Shown here piece by piece: positions 43,787 through 52,067 of a DNA stretch of 64,000 bases. The translations under genes and the position numbers were made by a program. The notes beneath the pieces are model-generated. The model ran no database searches and was not told where the DNA came from. It was given only the letters and a program-made list of their open reading frames with translations. This DNA comes from JAVVHH01 sp964657565. GTDB taxonomy: Bacteria; Pseudomonadota; Alphaproteobacteria; Acetobacterales; Acetobacteraceae. The DNA lies in contig CAZZVQ010000008.1 in NCBI GenBank assembly GCA_964657565.1, forward strand, positions 19,880-83,879, written 5' to 3'. Positions within the stretch are counted from its first letter, which is position 1. Every line of letters begins with the position of its first letter.

Positions 43787-44589
43787 AAAATTCCCTCCCG
43801 GCTCGCAAACACGACGAGTGCGGCCACCGGCGCAGCGGCCAGTAGCCCGTCCAGCCGATCCAGCAACCCGCCGTGGCCCGGGATCAAGCGCCCCGAGTCC
43901 TTGACCCCGACATGCCTCTTTATCGCACTCTCGAGCAAGTCACCGGCCTGGCAGACGATCGCGAGCAAGCCCGCGAACAACGCCGTCCCGACCGTGGCAT
44001 GGCCGACCACCGCCTCGCCCACGACCATTGCCGCCACCAACCCGCCCACCGCGCCCGACCACGTCTTGGCCGGCGACAGCGCTGGCGCCAGCTTCGGGCC
44101 GCGAAACCAGCGCCCGGCCACATACCCGCCGATATCGCTGGCCCACACGACCAGCACGACGAAGAGCACCGCCGTCCGGCCATTGGTCCCGGGCCACCCC
44201 CGCAGCCAGAGCAGCGCGACGAACGCAAGCCCGACATAGAGGATGCCGGACGCGAGCAGCACGCCCCGGGCCAGCCACCCGACCACCACCGTGCTGACGA
44301 GCAGAACCGCCAGACCCGCGCCGGTATGGCCGGCGACCGCGGCGGCACCGCCCACCAGCACCAGCGCCGGGACCAGGACGCCAGGCATCGTCGTCGGCGT
44401 CGCGCGGCACAGCCACACCCACTCCAGCGACAAACCGGTCACGCCGGCGGCCAGCAGCAGATCGAACGGCGCCGCGCCGAACCAGATGCACAGCAGCACG
44501 ATCGGCGCCAGGATCGACGCCGAGACCGCCCGGCGTCGCAAGTCGTTCCAGCGCGAGGACGCGCCGGACGAACGCGCCGGATCACCCAC
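43783..44589 (-). CDS. cdsA: Phosphatidate cytidylyltransferase
   Basis: The 268-residue protein has several membrane helices and the signature near the C-terminus, 'SAIKRHVGVKDSGRLIPGHG' continued by 'GLLDRLDG', of CDP-diacylglycerol synthases. It activates phosphatidic acid with CTP for phospholipid synthesis. GTG 44589 is chosen as start, overlapping the uppS end by eight bases; the longer open frame shadows uppS. Confidence 0.94.
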   Translation of the reverse strand: MGDPARSSGASSRWNDLRRRAVSASILAPIVLLCIWFGAAPFDLLLAAGVTGLSLEWVWLCRATPTTMPGVLVPALVLVGGAAAVAGHTGAGLAVLLVSTVVVGWLARGVLLASGILYVGLAFVALLWLRGWPGTNGRTAVLFVVLVVWASDIGGYVAGRWFRGPKLAPALSPAKTWSGAVGGLVAAMVVGEAVVGHATVGTALFAGLLAIVCQAGDLLESAIKRHVGVKDSGRLIPGHGGLLDRLDGLLAAAPVAALVVFASREGIF

Positions 44590-45325
44590 CAAACCGCCGT
44601 TCGCGGCGCGAGAATTCCGCCAGCGCGAATTCGAAGTCGGCGCGGCAGAAATCCGGCCACAACACGTCGAGGAACACCAGTTCGGCATAGGCCGACTGCC
44701 ACATCAGGAAGTTGGACAACCGCTGCTCGCCCGAGGTGCGGATCACCATGTCGGGGTCGGGCATGTCGGCGGTGAACAGGAACTGGCCGAACCGCGCCTC
44801 GTCCAGCTCGGCCGGGTTCAGCTCCCCGGCCACGGCCGCGGCGGCGATCGCCTTGGCCGCCGCGACGATCTCGTCGCGTGAGCCGTACGACAGCGCGATG
44901 TTGAGGTTGAGCCGCGAGTTGCCCCGCGTCGACTGCTCCGCGCGGGCCAGTTCCGATTGCAGGTCACCATCGAACCGCTGCGGGTTGCCCAGCACCCGCA
45001 GCCGGACGCCCTCGCGCGACATCTCGGCCAGCTCCTGGCGCAGATAGCGGCGCAGCAGGCCGGTGAGATCGAGCACCTCCTCCGGAGGTCGCCGCCAATT
45101 CTCGCTGCTGAAGGCGTAGATCGTCAGCCATTGCACGCCGCATCCGATCGCCGCCTCGATCGCCCGCCGCACCGCCTGCGCACCAGCCCGGTGCCCGGCC
45201 GCCCGCGGCAAACCCCGCGCGCGCGCCCAGCGCCCATTGCCGTCCATGATGATGGCGACATGGACCGGGGTCGCCCGGCCGGAGCCCGGCTGTTGCAGCG
45301 CCGACGCGACAGAGATGATGCTCAT
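44582..45325 (-). CDS. uppS: Isoprenyl transferase (undecaprenyl diphosphate synthase)
   Basis: The 247-residue cis-prenyltransferase has the catalytic 'HVAIIMDGNGRWA' (Asp28), 'TIYAFSSENWRRP' and 'DPDMVIRTSGEQRLSNFL'. It makes the C55 carrier lipid for peptidoglycan and glycans. It is in the standard frr-uppS-cdsA order, four bases after frr. Confidence 0.97.
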   Translation of the reverse strand: MSIISVASALQQPGSGRATPVHVAIIMDGNGRWARARGLPRAAGHRAGAQAVRRAIEAAIGCGVQWLTIYAFSSENWRRPPEEVLDLTGLLRRYLRQELAEMSREGVRLRVLGNPQRFDGDLQSELARAEQSTRGNSRLNLNIALSYGSRDEIVAAAKAIAAAAVAGELNPAELDEARFGQFLFTADMPDPDMVIRTSGEQRLSNFLMWQSAYAELVFLDVLWPDFCRADFEFALAEFSRRERRFGG

Positions 45326-45329
45326 GGCG

Positions 45330-45896
45330 TTAGACCTGCCGGATCTCCTTGTCCTTGTCCGCCAGCGACTCGTCGATCCGCTTGATGTAGCCGTCGGTCA
45401 GCTTCTGGACCTCATCGGACCAGGTCTTCTGCTCGTCCTCGCCGATTTCGTGCTTCTTCTCGAAATTCTTGATCTGGTCCATGCCGTCGCGCCGCACGCC
45501 CCGGATCGCGATCCGGGCCCCCTCGGCATACCGCCCGGCCGCCTTGGCCAGCTCCGCCCGGCGCTCGGCCGTCAATTGCGGGATCGGCACCCGCACGATC
45601 TGGCCGTCCGACCCCGGGTTGAGCCCCAACCCGCTGTCGCGGATCGCCCGCTCGACCGCGCCGACCATCGAGCGGTCCCAGACCTGGACCGTGATCAGCC
45701 GCGGCTCGGGCACCCCGATCGTCCCCACCTGGGTGATCGGCACCTCAGTGCCATACGCCTCGACCTTGACCGGTTCGAGCAGCGCCGGGCTGGCCCGGCC
45801 GGTGCGCAGACCGCCGAAATCGCGGCGCAACGTCTCGAGCGCGCCATCCATTCGCCGGGTCAGGTCTTGCTTCAGGGCGTTCAAATCGGCAGGCAC
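45330..45896 (-). CDS. frr: Ribosome recycling factor
   Basis: The 188-residue protein shows the family pattern 'LRTGRASPALLEPVKVEAYG', 'WDRSMVGAVERAIRDSGLG' and 'TAERRAELAKAAGRYAEGA'. It splits the post-termination ribosome with EF-G. It lies between pyrH and uppS in the conserved order. Confidence 0.98.
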   Translation of the reverse strand: MPADLNALKQDLTRRMDGALETLRRDFGGLRTGRASPALLEPVKVEAYGTEVPITQVGTIGVPEPRLITVQVWDRSMVGAVERAIRDSGLGLNPGSDGQIVRVPIPQLTAERRAELAKAAGRYAEGARIAIRGVRRDGMDQIKNFEKKHEIGEDEQKTWSDEVQKLTDGYIKRIDESLADKDKEIRQV

Positions 45897-45914
45897 GATT
45901 AACTCCTAACGCGA

Positions 45915-46640
45915 CTAATGCGGCTCAATTATGGTGGTGAACCGTCCCTCACCGCGCATCACGGCAGCGAACGAGCCTGGTGCGTGGATGTCGAACACGA
46001 TGATCGGCAGCCCGTTCTCGCGCGCGACGCTGATGGCGGCGGCGTCCATCACCGCCAGGTCGCGGGCCAGCACGTCGTGATAGGTCAGCTCGTCATAGCG
46101 GTCGGCATCCGGGTTCTTGCGCGGATCGGCGGAGTAGACGCCGTCGACCTGCGTGCCCTTGAGCAACGCGTCGCAACTCATCTCGGTCGCCCGCAAGGCC
46201 GCCGCCGTATCGGTGGTGAAGAACGGATTGCCTGTCCCGGCCGCGAAGATCACGACCCGGCCCTTCTCCATGTGCCGCTCGGCGCGGCGCCGGATATAGG
46301 GCTCGCAGACCGAACTCATCGGGATCGCCGACTGCACCCGCGTCTGCACGCCATGCCGCTCCAGCACGCTCTGCAGCCCCAGCGCGTTCATCACGGTCGC
46401 GAGCATGCCCATGTAATCGGCCGACGCGCGGTCCATGCCGGCCGCGGCGCCGGCGACGCCCCGGAAGATGTTGCCTCCGCCCACGACGAGGCAGACCTGC
46501 ACACCTGACTCCACAACTTGGGAAATATCGGCGGAAATCCGGGACAGCGTCTCACGATCGAGACCATACTCGTGCCGTCCCATCAGAGCTTCGCCGGAAA
46601 CCTTCAACAAGACACGCTTGTAGGCCGGCTGAACGGGCAT
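45915..46640 (-). CDS. pyrH: UMP kinase
   Basis: The 241-residue amino-acid-kinase-fold enzyme has 'RVLLKVSGEALMG', 'VVGGGNIFRG', 'FAAGTGNPFFTTDTAAALRA' and 'KGTQVDGVYSADPRKNPDA'. It phosphorylates UMP to UDP and is usually allosterically regulated. The order tsf-pyrH-frr is conserved. Confidence 0.98.
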   Translation of the reverse strand: MPVQPAYKRVLLKVSGEALMGRHEYGLDRETLSRISADISQVVESGVQVCLVVGGGNIFRGVAGAAAGMDRASADYMGMLATVMNALGLQSVLERHGVQTRVQSAIPMSSVCEPYIRRRAERHMEKGRVVIFAAGTGNPFFTTDTAAALRATEMSCDALLKGTQVDGVYSADPRKNPDADRYDELTYHDVLARDLAVMDAAAISVARENGLPIIVFDIHAPGSFAAVMRGEGRFTTIIEPH

Positions 46641-46701
46641 GAAATCCTTCAGGGTAAGTCGGGTCGCCGCAACCTAGTCGCTGCGGCAACCCGTCACAAG
46701 T

Positions 46702-47622
46702 TCAGACCGGCAGGCCAGCCGCGGCGGCGACTTCGGCGGCGAAATCGCCGGTATCCTTCTCGATACCTTCGCCCAGCGTGAACCGCTCGAAGCCAGCCAG
46801 CTCGACGCCAGCCTTCTTGACCACCGCCTTCACGCGGCTCTCGCCGTCATGCACCCAGACTTGCTCGAGCAGCACGACCTCCTCGTAGTATTTCTGGATC
46901 CGCCCGGTGACCATCTTCTCGATGATCGCGTCCGGCTTGCCCGACGCGCGCGCCTGCTCGGTCAGCACCGCCCTCTCGCGCTCGAGCGCCGCCGGGTCGA
47001 CGCCGCTGGTGTCCAGCGCGTCCGGCCGCGTCGCCGCCACATGCATGCCGATCTGGCGCCCCAACGTCTCCAGCGCGTCCATCTCGCTGCCGGCGCCCTC
47101 GATGGCGACCAGCACGCCGATCTTGCCCAGACCCGGCCGCAGCGTGTTGTGCACATACGTTGCCACCACGCCTTGCCCGACCGACATCACGCGCGCCCGC
47201 CGCAGCGACATGTTCTCGCCGATCGTCGCCACGAGATGCGTGATCTCCTCGGCCACCGTCCGGTCGCTGCCGGGGAACTTGGCCGCCTTGATCGCCTCGA
47301 CGTCCTCGCCGACCTCGAGCGCCACCTTGGCGATGGCCTCGACCAGCGCCTGGAACTGCTCGTTGCGCGCGACGAAGTCGGTCTCGGCGTTCACCTCGAC
47401 CATGGCCGCCTTGTTGGACGCCGACGTCACGCCGACCAAGCCCTCGGCCGCGGTGCGCCCACTCTTCTTGGCCGCCGCGGCGAGACCCTTCTTGCGCAGC
47501 CAGTCGACCGCGGTTTCCATGTCGCCGCCCGCCTCGGTCAGCGCCTTCTTGCAATCCATCATGCCCGCGCCGGTCTTCTCGCGCAGGTCACGCACCATCG
47601 ACGCCGTAATATCGGCCATCAT
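46702..47622 (-). CDS. tsf: Elongation factor Ts
   Basis: The 306-residue protein has the N-terminal 'LREKTGAGMMDCKKALTEA' EF-Tu-binding region and 'AMVEVNAETDFVARNEQF'. It exchanges GDP for GTP on EF-Tu. Two ATGs are adjacent (47622 and 47619); GAGAGGG is upstream. It follows rpsB, as in almost all bacteria. Confidence 0.97.
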   Translation of the reverse strand: MMADITASMVRDLREKTGAGMMDCKKALTEAGGDMETAVDWLRKKGLAAAAKKSGRTAAEGLVGVTSASNKAAMVEVNAETDFVARNEQFQALVEAIAKVALEVGEDVEAIKAAKFPGSDRTVAEEITHLVATIGENMSLRRARVMSVGQGVVATYVHNTLRPGLGKIGVLVAIEGAGSEMDALETLGRQIGMHVAATRPDALDTSGVDPAALERERAVLTEQARASGKPDAIIEKMVTGRIQKYYEEVVLLEQVWVHDGESRVKAVVKKAGVELAGFERFTLGEGIEKDTGDFAAEVAAAAGLPV

Positions 47623-47674
47623 ACCCTCTCAGTCAGAGCCGGGGCGCTGCCCCGGCGAATCAGTCAGCCGGCGA

Positions 47675-48463
47675 TCAGGCGCCGACTTGTTCGGCCGCCA
47701 CCTCGGGCTCCGGCATTGGCAGCGCCTCAGGCGGCAACTCCTCGGACGCACCCAGATCGCGGCCCGAAGCCACCATCTCGGCGCTGATCCCGTCCAGCAC
47801 GGCGCCGGCGATCAGGTCGCAGTACAGCGTGATCGCGCGGATGGCGTCGTCGTTGCCCGGGATCGGATAGGTCACGCCGGCCGGGTCGGAGTTGCTGTCG
47901 AGCACGGCGATCACCGGGATGCCGAGCTTGGTGGCTTCCTCGACCGCCAGCTTCTCCTTGTTGGTGTCGATCACGAACAGGATGTCGGGCAGGCCGCCCA
48001 TGTCCTTGATCCCGCCCAGCGCGCGCTCGAGCTTCTCGCGGTCGCGCGTGATGTCGAGGATCTCCTTCTTCGTCAGACCCTGCACATCGCCGGACAGCAT
48101 GTCGTCGATCTGGCGCAGCCGCTTGATGCTGCCCGTGATCGTCTTCCAGTTGGTCAGCATGCCGCCGAGCCAGCGGTGGTTGACGTAATACTGGCCGCAG
48201 CGCCGCGCGCTCTCGGCCACGTATTCCGCCGCCGCCCGCTTGGTGCCGACGAACAGCACGCGGCCGCCCGCCGCCGTCGTGTCGCGCACGGCCTTGAGCG
48301 CGCGGTCCAGCATCGGCACCGTCTGCTGCAGGTCGATGATGTGCACCTGGTTGCGCACGCCGAAGATGTATGGCGCCATATGCGGGTTCCAGCGGCGCGT
48401 GTGGTGGCCGAAGTGAACACCGGCTTCGAGCAATTGGCGCAGGGTAAAATCGGGCATCGCCAT
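47675..48463 (-). CDS. rpsB: 30S ribosomal protein S2
   Basis: The 262-residue protein has 'LLEAGVHFGHHTRRWNPHM' and 'GVRNQVHIIDLQQTV', both S2 signatures, and an acidic C-terminal tail. The start is ATG 48463 or the downstream ATG 48457, where the family usually begins; AAGGA lies 13-17 bases before the first. It heads the long minus-strand cluster. Confidence 0.98.
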   Translation of the reverse strand: MAMPDFTLRQLLEAGVHFGHHTRRWNPHMAPYIFGVRNQVHIIDLQQTVPMLDRALKAVRDTTAAGGRVLFVGTKRAAAEYVAESARRCGQYYVNHRWLGGMLTNWKTITGSIKRLRQIDDMLSGDVQGLTKKEILDITRDREKLERALGGIKDMGGLPDILFVIDTNKEKLAVEEATKLGIPVIAVLDSNSDPAGVTYPIPGNDDAIRAITLYCDLIAGAVLDGISAEMVASGRDLGASEELPPEALPMPEPEVAAEQVGA

Positions 48464-48759
48464 GAGGGCGGTTCCTTTCCATATCGTCCGGTTGAGCCTC
48501 CGCGGGATCAGGCCTCTCGGCACCGGAACCGGGTCATCGACCCGGAAAGGCATCCCGCGTGTGAATTACCCGCGCTGTCGCACGGGCGCCGCGCATATGG
48601 GCGATCATCGAGCAAAAGGCAAGGCCTGCCCTTCCCTCATGACCGGCCGCGTCGGCCAGGACACGTGCGCGTGCTCGCCAACTGAGATCATGCGATGAGT
48701 GGTGGACGCGCGGAGCCCGGCGGCGCTAGCGTCGTCTCCTAAACGCGGCGGGAGAAAAT
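48464..48759 (-). promoter_or_regulatory. rpsB leader with a strong hairpin
   Basis: The gap between rpsB and the divergent LOV gene is 296 bases. CCGGGTC (48529-48535) and its complement (48539-48545) form a 7-pair stem with a 3-base loop in the rpsB leader. rpsB operons are often autoregulated by S2 through leader RNA, so this may be such a site; the fit to a known leader family was not tested. Only short, non-credible frames are present. Confidence 0.4.
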
Positions 48760-49374
48760 ATGATCGTGCAAATCGCCGAACGCGGGATGCTCCTCAATGG
48801 GCTCCTAGCCGCCATGCGCCTGAGCTCCGAACCGATGGTCATCAGCGACCCGCACCAGCCGGACAATCCGTTGATCGCGGTCAACCGCGCCTTCGAGCAG
48901 CTGACCCAGTATTCGGAGCGCGAGTTGAGCGGCCGCAACTGCCGCTTCATGCAAGGGCCCGGCACCGACCGCGACTCCGTGCGCCAACTCCGCGACTGCT
49001 TGCGCGGTGGCAACGGGTGCGTGCAGTTCCTGACCAACTACCGCCGCGACGGGTCGAGCTTCATCAACCTGCTGTTCGTCTCGCCCGTCTACGGCCACGA
49101 CGGACGGCTGCACTTCTTCTTCGCCAGCCAGCACGATCTCTGCTCCGAGACGCTGCCGGCCCCAAGCGAATTCCCGATCGGAGCCGCCTACATGCCGCCG
49201 GGTCAGCAGACCGAGTTCCGCCTGCTGCTGCTCGACATCGCACACGAGGTCGCCACCGCCCAAGCCGCCGACGCGTTGCCGACCCGGGTGCGTGCGCTGG
49301 AAGCGGCCCTGGCCGCCGCTCGCGAAGTCTCCGCCTTGGCGACCAAGCTACGGCCGGGAACCCAGCCGCCATAA
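48760..49374 (+). CDS. Short LOV (blue-light) photoreceptor protein
   Basis: The 204-residue protein has a complete LOV core: 'LTQYSERELSGRNCRFMQG' (the flavin-adduct Cys61 in GRNCRFMQG), 'NYRRDGSSFINLLF' and 'FFASQHDL'. These match the conserved phototropin LOV residues that bind FMN. The remaining C-terminal 60 residues form a predicted coiled coil ('TRVRALEAALAAAREVSALA') with no kinase, HTH or GGDEF effector. It has a good start (GGGAG 7 bases before ATG). It probably works by dimerising or by protein contacts under blue light. Confidence 0.9.
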   Translation: MIVQIAERGMLLNGLLAAMRLSSEPMVISDPHQPDNPLIAVNRAFEQLTQYSERELSGRNCRFMQGPGTDRDSVRQLRDCLRGGNGCVQFLTNYRRDGSSFINLLFVSPVYGHDGRLHFFFASQHDLCSETLPAPSEFPIGAAYMPPGQQTEFRLLLLDIAHEVATAQAADALPTRVRALEAALAAAREVSALATKLRPGTQPP

Positions 49375-49512
49375 CGCGCCAAAGCGTATGACCAACTCGA
49401 CTTGAACGGCCGCGTCGCCGTCGCGACCGTCGCGCCATGGGACCGCGACGGCGCCGAAGCGACGAGCACCGGCGCCGTGTTCGACATCACCGGCGGGCGC
49501 GCGACCTACTGA
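49375..49512 (+). pseudogene. Shrunken remnant of a short-chain dehydrogenase/reductase
   Basis: A single frame without a start contains both ends of an SDR enzyme and nothing between: an N-terminal 'YDQLDLNGRVAV' (before the usual TG-x3-G-x-G site) and a C-terminal 'GAVFDITGGRATY' followed by the stop 49510-49512. About 200 codons that should separate them are missing. The nearby lipoprotein hydrolase ends antisense within it. It is most likely the scar of an internal deletion. Confidence 0.65.
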
Positions 49513-50584
49513 CGGGGCGAGCCGGCGCCGGCGGCAGCTGCGTGTCGAACCTCGCCTTCAGCGCCCGGGCGACATCGTCCTCGGCCGCCGCCGCGGTCGG
49601 CACGTAGGCGCCCAGACCGAAGAAGCCGTGCGTGACGCCGGCGTACCGCCGCACATCGACCCGCGTGCCGGCCTGCTGCAGCCGCGCCCCAAGCGTTTCC
49701 GCGTCCGAGCGCAGCGGATCGATATCGGCCAACACGATCATCGTCGGCGGCATCCCGGCCAGGTCGGTGCGATGGGCCAGGTCGATCCGCGGCTCGGCCA
49801 GGTTGTCCGGCGCATACAGGTTCTGCGCCCACCGCACCGTCGCCCGGGTCAACGGCCGGCTGCTGCCGTTCTCGCTCATGCTCGGGCCGCTCGTCGACGT
49901 CCCCGCCCAGGGCGTGATCAACAACAACGCGTCAGGAGTGGGAATCCGGCGATCGCGGGCCAGCAGCGCCGTCGAGAGGGCGAGGTTCGCCCCCGGCCCT
50001 TCGCCGGCCAGAATCACCCGGGTCGGGTCCGCGCCCCAGGACCGCATCTGCCCGCGCGCCCATTGATAGGTGGCCAGCGCGTCGTCATGGATCGCCGGGA
50101 ACTTTACCTCGGGCGCCAGCCGCGGCCGCAGACTCACCACCACGAACCCGGTGCGGGCAACGAGCTGCCGGGCGGTCTCGTCGGCATCGGCATCGCGCCG
50201 CGTCGCCCATGTCCCCCCCGGAAAATACACGATGACCGGCGTGTCCTTGGCCAGCACCGGCCGATACAGCGTCGCCCCGATCGGCCCGGCCGCGCCGCTC
50301 GCGATCGGCTGGTTGAGCTGGCTCACCTCGATCTCCGCGGCCGGGAGACCCCGCACATTGAGGATCGCATGCGCCGCTTCGACCAGGCTCGGCACGTCAC
50401 GCGCCTCGTCGACGTCGATCGAGGAGCTTTCCTTGGCATGCATCGCGGCCGCCCGCTCGGCCAGCACGTCCGACATCTCGGCCGTCGGCGTGTAGGGGGT
50501 CGCACCTTGCGGCGGCGCCATGCCGCAGCCGGCCAGCAAGAACGGCGCGGCGACGGCGATCAGCGTGGCGGCAGAGCGGGGCAT
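49487..50584 (-). CDS. Alpha/beta hydrolase-fold lipoprotein lacking the catalytic serine
   Basis: The 365-residue protein has a lipoprotein signal with lipobox 'LLAGC' and an HSL-type hydrolase fold: the oxyanion area reads 'FPGGTW' instead of HGGG, the nucleophile elbow 'AGEGPGANLAL' has Gly in place of the Ser of G-D-S-A-G, while the acid ('DIDPLRSDAE') and His ('GVTHGFFG') positions remain. It is probably an inactive binding or scaffold protein exported to the outer membrane. Its last codons lie inside the SDR remnant. Confidence 0.85.
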   Translation of the reverse strand: MPRSAATLIAVAAPFLLAGCGMAPPQGATPYTPTAEMSDVLAERAAAMHAKESSSIDVDEARDVPSLVEAAHAILNVRGLPAAEIEVSQLNQPIASGAAGPIGATLYRPVLAKDTPVIVYFPGGTWATRRDADADETARQLVARTGFVVVSLRPRLAPEVKFPAIHDDALATYQWARGQMRSWGADPTRVILAGEGPGANLALSTALLARDRRIPTPDALLLITPWAGTSTSGPSMSENGSSRPLTRATVRWAQNLYAPDNLAEPRIDLAHRTDLAGMPPTMIVLADIDPLRSDAETLGARLQQAGTRVDVRRYAGVTHGFFGLGAYVPTAAAAEDDVARALKARFDTQLPPAPARPVSRSRARR

Positions 50585-50645
50585 CGATGGACCAGGTTGT
50601 GCACGCCGCTACCCTGCCGCGTCAGCCCTCTGGGAACAAGTGCTC

Positions 50646-50786
50646 TCAGGACAACTGCATCGGCGGTCCGTCCGGAACCGGATCCCCCTCGGGCGGCGCG
50701 TCCAGCGGGGGCACGTCGCTCGGCGGCGGATCTTCGACGGGGATCGGCGTGGGCCGGGGAACCGGTTCTGGCATCTGCGCGTGCAT
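50646..50786 (-). CDS. Proline-rich micro-protein
   Basis: The 46-residue protein starts at ATG 50786 with GGAGGG 8 bases before and is about 40% Pro ('PEPVPRPTPIPVEDPPPSDV'), ending 'DGPPMQLS'. Similar short, Pro/Asp-rich proteins occur in many proteobacteria and their role is unknown. The longer frame upstream has no ribosome-binding site. It lies upstream of the lipoprotein hydrolase on the same strand, 62 bases from its start. Confidence 0.6.
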   Translation of the reverse strand: MHAQMPEPVPRPTPIPVEDPPPSDVPPLDAPPEGDPVPDGPPMQLS

Positions 50787-50923
50787 CTCGCCCTCCGTGC
50801 TGCGTGAGGGTGGTAACGCGGGCGACCTGGCGCTGTTTCGCAAATATTAACGTTCACCTGCGCTTGACCGGGAAGTGATAGGAAAACTAGCTTAGGTCAT
50901 CGAACAGAACGGGAACAAAGTCC

Positions 50924-51118
50924 GTGACCCCGAACCCAGATGACGCCTTCGCCGCCGATCTCTCCCACCTGCGCAGCATAGTCTATGTCGTGCGCGGCCG
51001 TCCCGGCCAGAACGATCGCCCCGCTCTACCGGCCGGCCATCCCGTCACATGGGGTGCCATCACCGAGGGCACCGTCCTCGACCACGCCACCTATCCCTTT
51101 CCGGTGTTCGTCAATTGA
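50924..51118 (+). CDS. Hypothetical protein upstream of a DUF6362 gene
   Basis: The 64-residue protein starts at GTG 50924 and is coupled to the next gene by a TTGA overlap, which is the main evidence that it is real. No motif is recognised ('VVRGRPGQNDRPALPAGHPV' is its most distinctive segment). With a DUF6362 gene behind it, it may be part of a phage-derived pair. Confidence 0.55.
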   Translation: MTPNPDDAFAADLSHLRSIVYVVRGRPGQNDRPALPAGHPVTWGAITEGTVLDHATYPFPVFVN

Positions 51119-51645
51119 TCAACCCACATACGCCCGACGGCGCGCCGGCCAACGCCGAATGGGTCATCGCCCGCCTCGAGGAGGCCGGGATCACCCTGCT
51201 CTCCTTGCCCAATACCGGGCCCAGCACCCGCCTCGTGCAGAGCGGGATGGAGTGGGTGCACAGCGTCGCCGAGAGCTACGGGGCCGCGCGCGCCAAGATC
51301 CGCCCCGCCGCCCCGAGCGCGGCCCACATCACCCGGATGGACCAGTCCTATCGGTGGGTGTCGCGCATTCCGGACGACAAATACGTGCTGCGCCGGGTCA
51401 TCGGCGCGAGAAGCCTGGTCAACCCGATGACCGGCCGGCATCTCTATAGCTGGCGCCGGCTCGGCACCGCCATCGGCGCCGACCACAAGGCGGTCCAGCG
51501 CTGGCACGCGCAGGGGATCGACATGATCGTCGGCATCCTCAACGGCGCCGAGCCGGTCCGCCAACCCGGCGCCGCCCGTTCCTCCGCCGTGCTCGCCCGC
51601 CTACGCGCCGCCAGCCCCTCGCTCGGCTTCCGGGCGTCGGCGTGA
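51115..51645 (+). CDS. DUF6362 family protein (phage-type)
   Basis: The 176-residue protein has 'AEWVIARLEEAGITLLSLP' near the start, 'RPAAPSAAHITRMDQSYRWV' in the middle and a terminal helix-turn-helix-like 'LGTAIGADHKAVQRWHAQGI'. This is the DUF6362 pattern, found in phages and prophage remnants and suspected to be DNA-binding. Start TTG 51115 overlaps the preceding stop. No other phage genes are nearby, so this is a relic or a domesticated gene. Confidence 0.65.
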   Translation: MINPHTPDGAPANAEWVIARLEEAGITLLSLPNTGPSTRLVQSGMEWVHSVAESYGAARAKIRPAAPSAAHITRMDQSYRWVSRIPDDKYVLRRVIGARSLVNPMTGRHLYSWRRLGTAIGADHKAVQRWHAQGIDMIVGILNGAEPVRQPGAARSSAVLARLRAASPSLGFRASA

Positions 51646-51649
51646 CCGT

Positions 51650-52066
51650 CTAGCGGACGACCAAAGCAGTCTGGCGCAGGCGTTGGGTCATCGTGACCGC
51701 GCCGGCGCCAGCAACGGCGAGCGCCAGGAACCACCGCGTATCGCTCTCGGTCGTCAAATCGAGCCCGCCGATCAGGAACAAGAACAGCACCGACACCCAG
51801 AACAGCGCCGCCTTGCCCGAACCGCCCCGCCGGATCACGCTCAGCGCCAGGACCACGAACGTCGCGTAGAGCCCCATCGCCAGCGCCCGCACCAGATCGC
51901 GGCCCATCAACGACAGATCGCCGATCGCCTCGCCGATCCGCCACATCGCGAGGTGGAAACTGTCGACCACGCGGAACATGAAGTATTGCGGCCCGATCGC
52001 ATACGCGACCGCGGCCAACCCCAGACCCACCACCCAGGCAATCAAAACCGGATCGCGACGCTGCAT
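51650..52066 (-). CDS. Small integral membrane protein, function unknown
   Basis: The 138-residue protein has four hydrophobic segments ('LIAWVVGLGLAAVAYAIG', 'LGLYATFVVLALSVI'-like near 65, 'ALFWVSVLFLFLIGGL', 'WFLALAVAGAGAV'). No family is recognised. It starts at ATG 52066 right after the esterase end on the same strand, so it may be in one unit with it, and its stop converges on the DUF6362 gene with four bases between. Confidence 0.65.
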   Translation of the reverse strand: MQRRDPVLIAWVVGLGLAAVAYAIGPQYFMFRVVDSFHLAMWRIGEAIGDLSLMGRDLVRALAMGLYATFVVLALSVIRRGGSGKAALFWVSVLFLFLIGGLDLTTESDTRWFLALAVAGAGAVTMTQRLRQTALVVR

Positions 52067-52067
52067 T

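Noticed and set aside
43783..44688. Longer cdsA starting at 44688
   Set aside because: The first 33 codons shadow uppS; GTG 44589 with a short overlap fits the operon and the family better.
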